Of a stretch of 5,086 bases of DNA, positions 4,666-5,086 are shown piece by piece. Origin of the DNA: Planctomycetota bacterium (GTDB taxonomy: Bacteria; Planctomycetota; Phycisphaerae; UBA1845). Position 1 is the stretch's first letter. Each line of letters begins with the position of its first letter. A program made the translations under genes and the position numbers. The notes beneath the pieces were generated by a model. It was not told where the DNA came from and ran no database searches. It was given only the letters and a program-made list of their open reading frames with translations. The stretch is from assembly GCA_022567365.1 (NCBI GenBank), contig JADFHG010000305.1, positions 1 to 5,086 of the forward strand. Direction: 5' to 3'.

Positions 4666-5086
4666 TCAACCGCCGGTCGTTGGGGGCGCGCGATAGGAGA
4701 GAATCTTGGTTCCATCGGCGATCAACAAGAATTCCTGTCCGTCGGAACCCGTCGGCAACACGAGCACGGACCCGGGTCCACTCTTGCTGGCGATGACCTC
4801 TTCGTAGATGAGCGCCCCGCCCGGATCGAAGAACTTCAGGATTGCGCGGGTCGGGTTTGTGACGACCGCCCCAGCCAGGAATGGAATCTGGGTTTCAAAC
4901 GAAAACGTGATTTCGACCCGGTGGGTCTCGTCGTCCTCTGAAAACCGAACCGAACGCTCGACGCTACCAGTTTCGGTGGGACTGGGGTTTTCAGCCACGG
5001 TGAATGGCTGTGAATAGTCAACACCCTCGTATGAGCAGCCAATCTCCGCCGAAGGAACCACCGTTCCCACTACAGCGCCGGTATCG
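4666..5086 (-). CDS. Unrecognised protein, C-terminal 139 residues, probably exported; cut by window edge
   Basis: I do not recognise this protein. The frame is open from the right edge to the TGA at 4668-4666. A GTG at 5070 could start it, but the frame continues in the same style to the edge (DTGAVVGTVV), with no ribosome site at 5070, so the true start is probably outside. The visible part has no transmembrane helix. It is rich in short alternating hydrophobic stretches (THRVEITFSFETQIPFLAGA, then AILKFFDPGGALIYEEVIAS) and in Gly, Ser, Thr, Pro and acidic residues, suggesting a beta-sandwich. It ends in a flexible SYRAPPTTGG. This composition fits a secreted or surface protein whose signal peptide would lie beyond the window. 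No catalytic motif is evident. It lies 440 bases before larC on the same strand, with no evident functional link. Confidence 0.65.
   Translation of the reverse strand, partial: DTGAVVGTVVPSAEIGCSYEGVDYSQPFTVAENPSPTETGSVERSVRFSEDDETHRVEITFSFETQIPFLAGAVVTNPTRAILKFFDPGGALIYEEVIASKSGPGSVLVLPTGSDGQEFLLIADGTKILSYRAPPTTGG

Overview
The window is GC-rich chromosomal DNA from a bacterium. It holds six genes on two strands, separated by unusually repeat-rich intergenic gaps. The gene set suggests a planctomycete or a close PVC relative: a one-piece LarC, a planctomycete-style RNase Z-like metallo-beta-lactamase protein, and a membrane-anchored coiled-coil protein with a DUF2802-like C-terminal helix-turn-helix. 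The style of the intergenic repeats points the same way. This placement is inference from protein and repeat style, not a search result.

Layout, left to right. 1-263 (-): N-terminal part of a carbon-nitrogen hydrolase that runs off the left edge. 264-455: gap dominated by a degenerate 7-bp tandem repeat (334-431). 456-956 (-): nrdR, the ATP-cone/zinc-ribbon repressor of ribonucleotide reductase genes, with a good Shine-Dalgarno. 957-1230: divergent regulatory gap with a candidate nrdR promoter whose -35/spacer overlaps an NrdR-box-like 16-mer, a 13-bp palindrome and an 11-bp direct repeat. 1231-2097 (+): RNase Z-like MBL-fold hydrolase, the only plus-strand gene. 2098-2188: short convergent gap. 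2189-2884 (-): single-pass membrane protein with coiled coil and C-terminal HTH. 2885-3043: gap holding a nested inverted repeat (2916-3013) and another copy of the 7-bp repeat. 3044-4225 (-): larC, nickel-pincer cofactor maturation. 4226-4665: gene-free gap with a 76-bp compound palindrome (4284-4359) and a GC-rich short repeat. 4666-5086 (-): C-terminal part of an unrecognised, probably exported protein running off the right edge.

The genes do not form an obvious pathway. The gaps between minus-strand genes are 159-440 bases, so most are probably transcribed separately. nrdR and the MBL gene share a divergent control region. I see no new multi-gene system here. The parts that merit attention are the non-coding elements: the heptamer repeat that supplies the stop codons of both nrdR and larC, two different palindromic intergenic elements, and the possible autoregulatory NrdR site.
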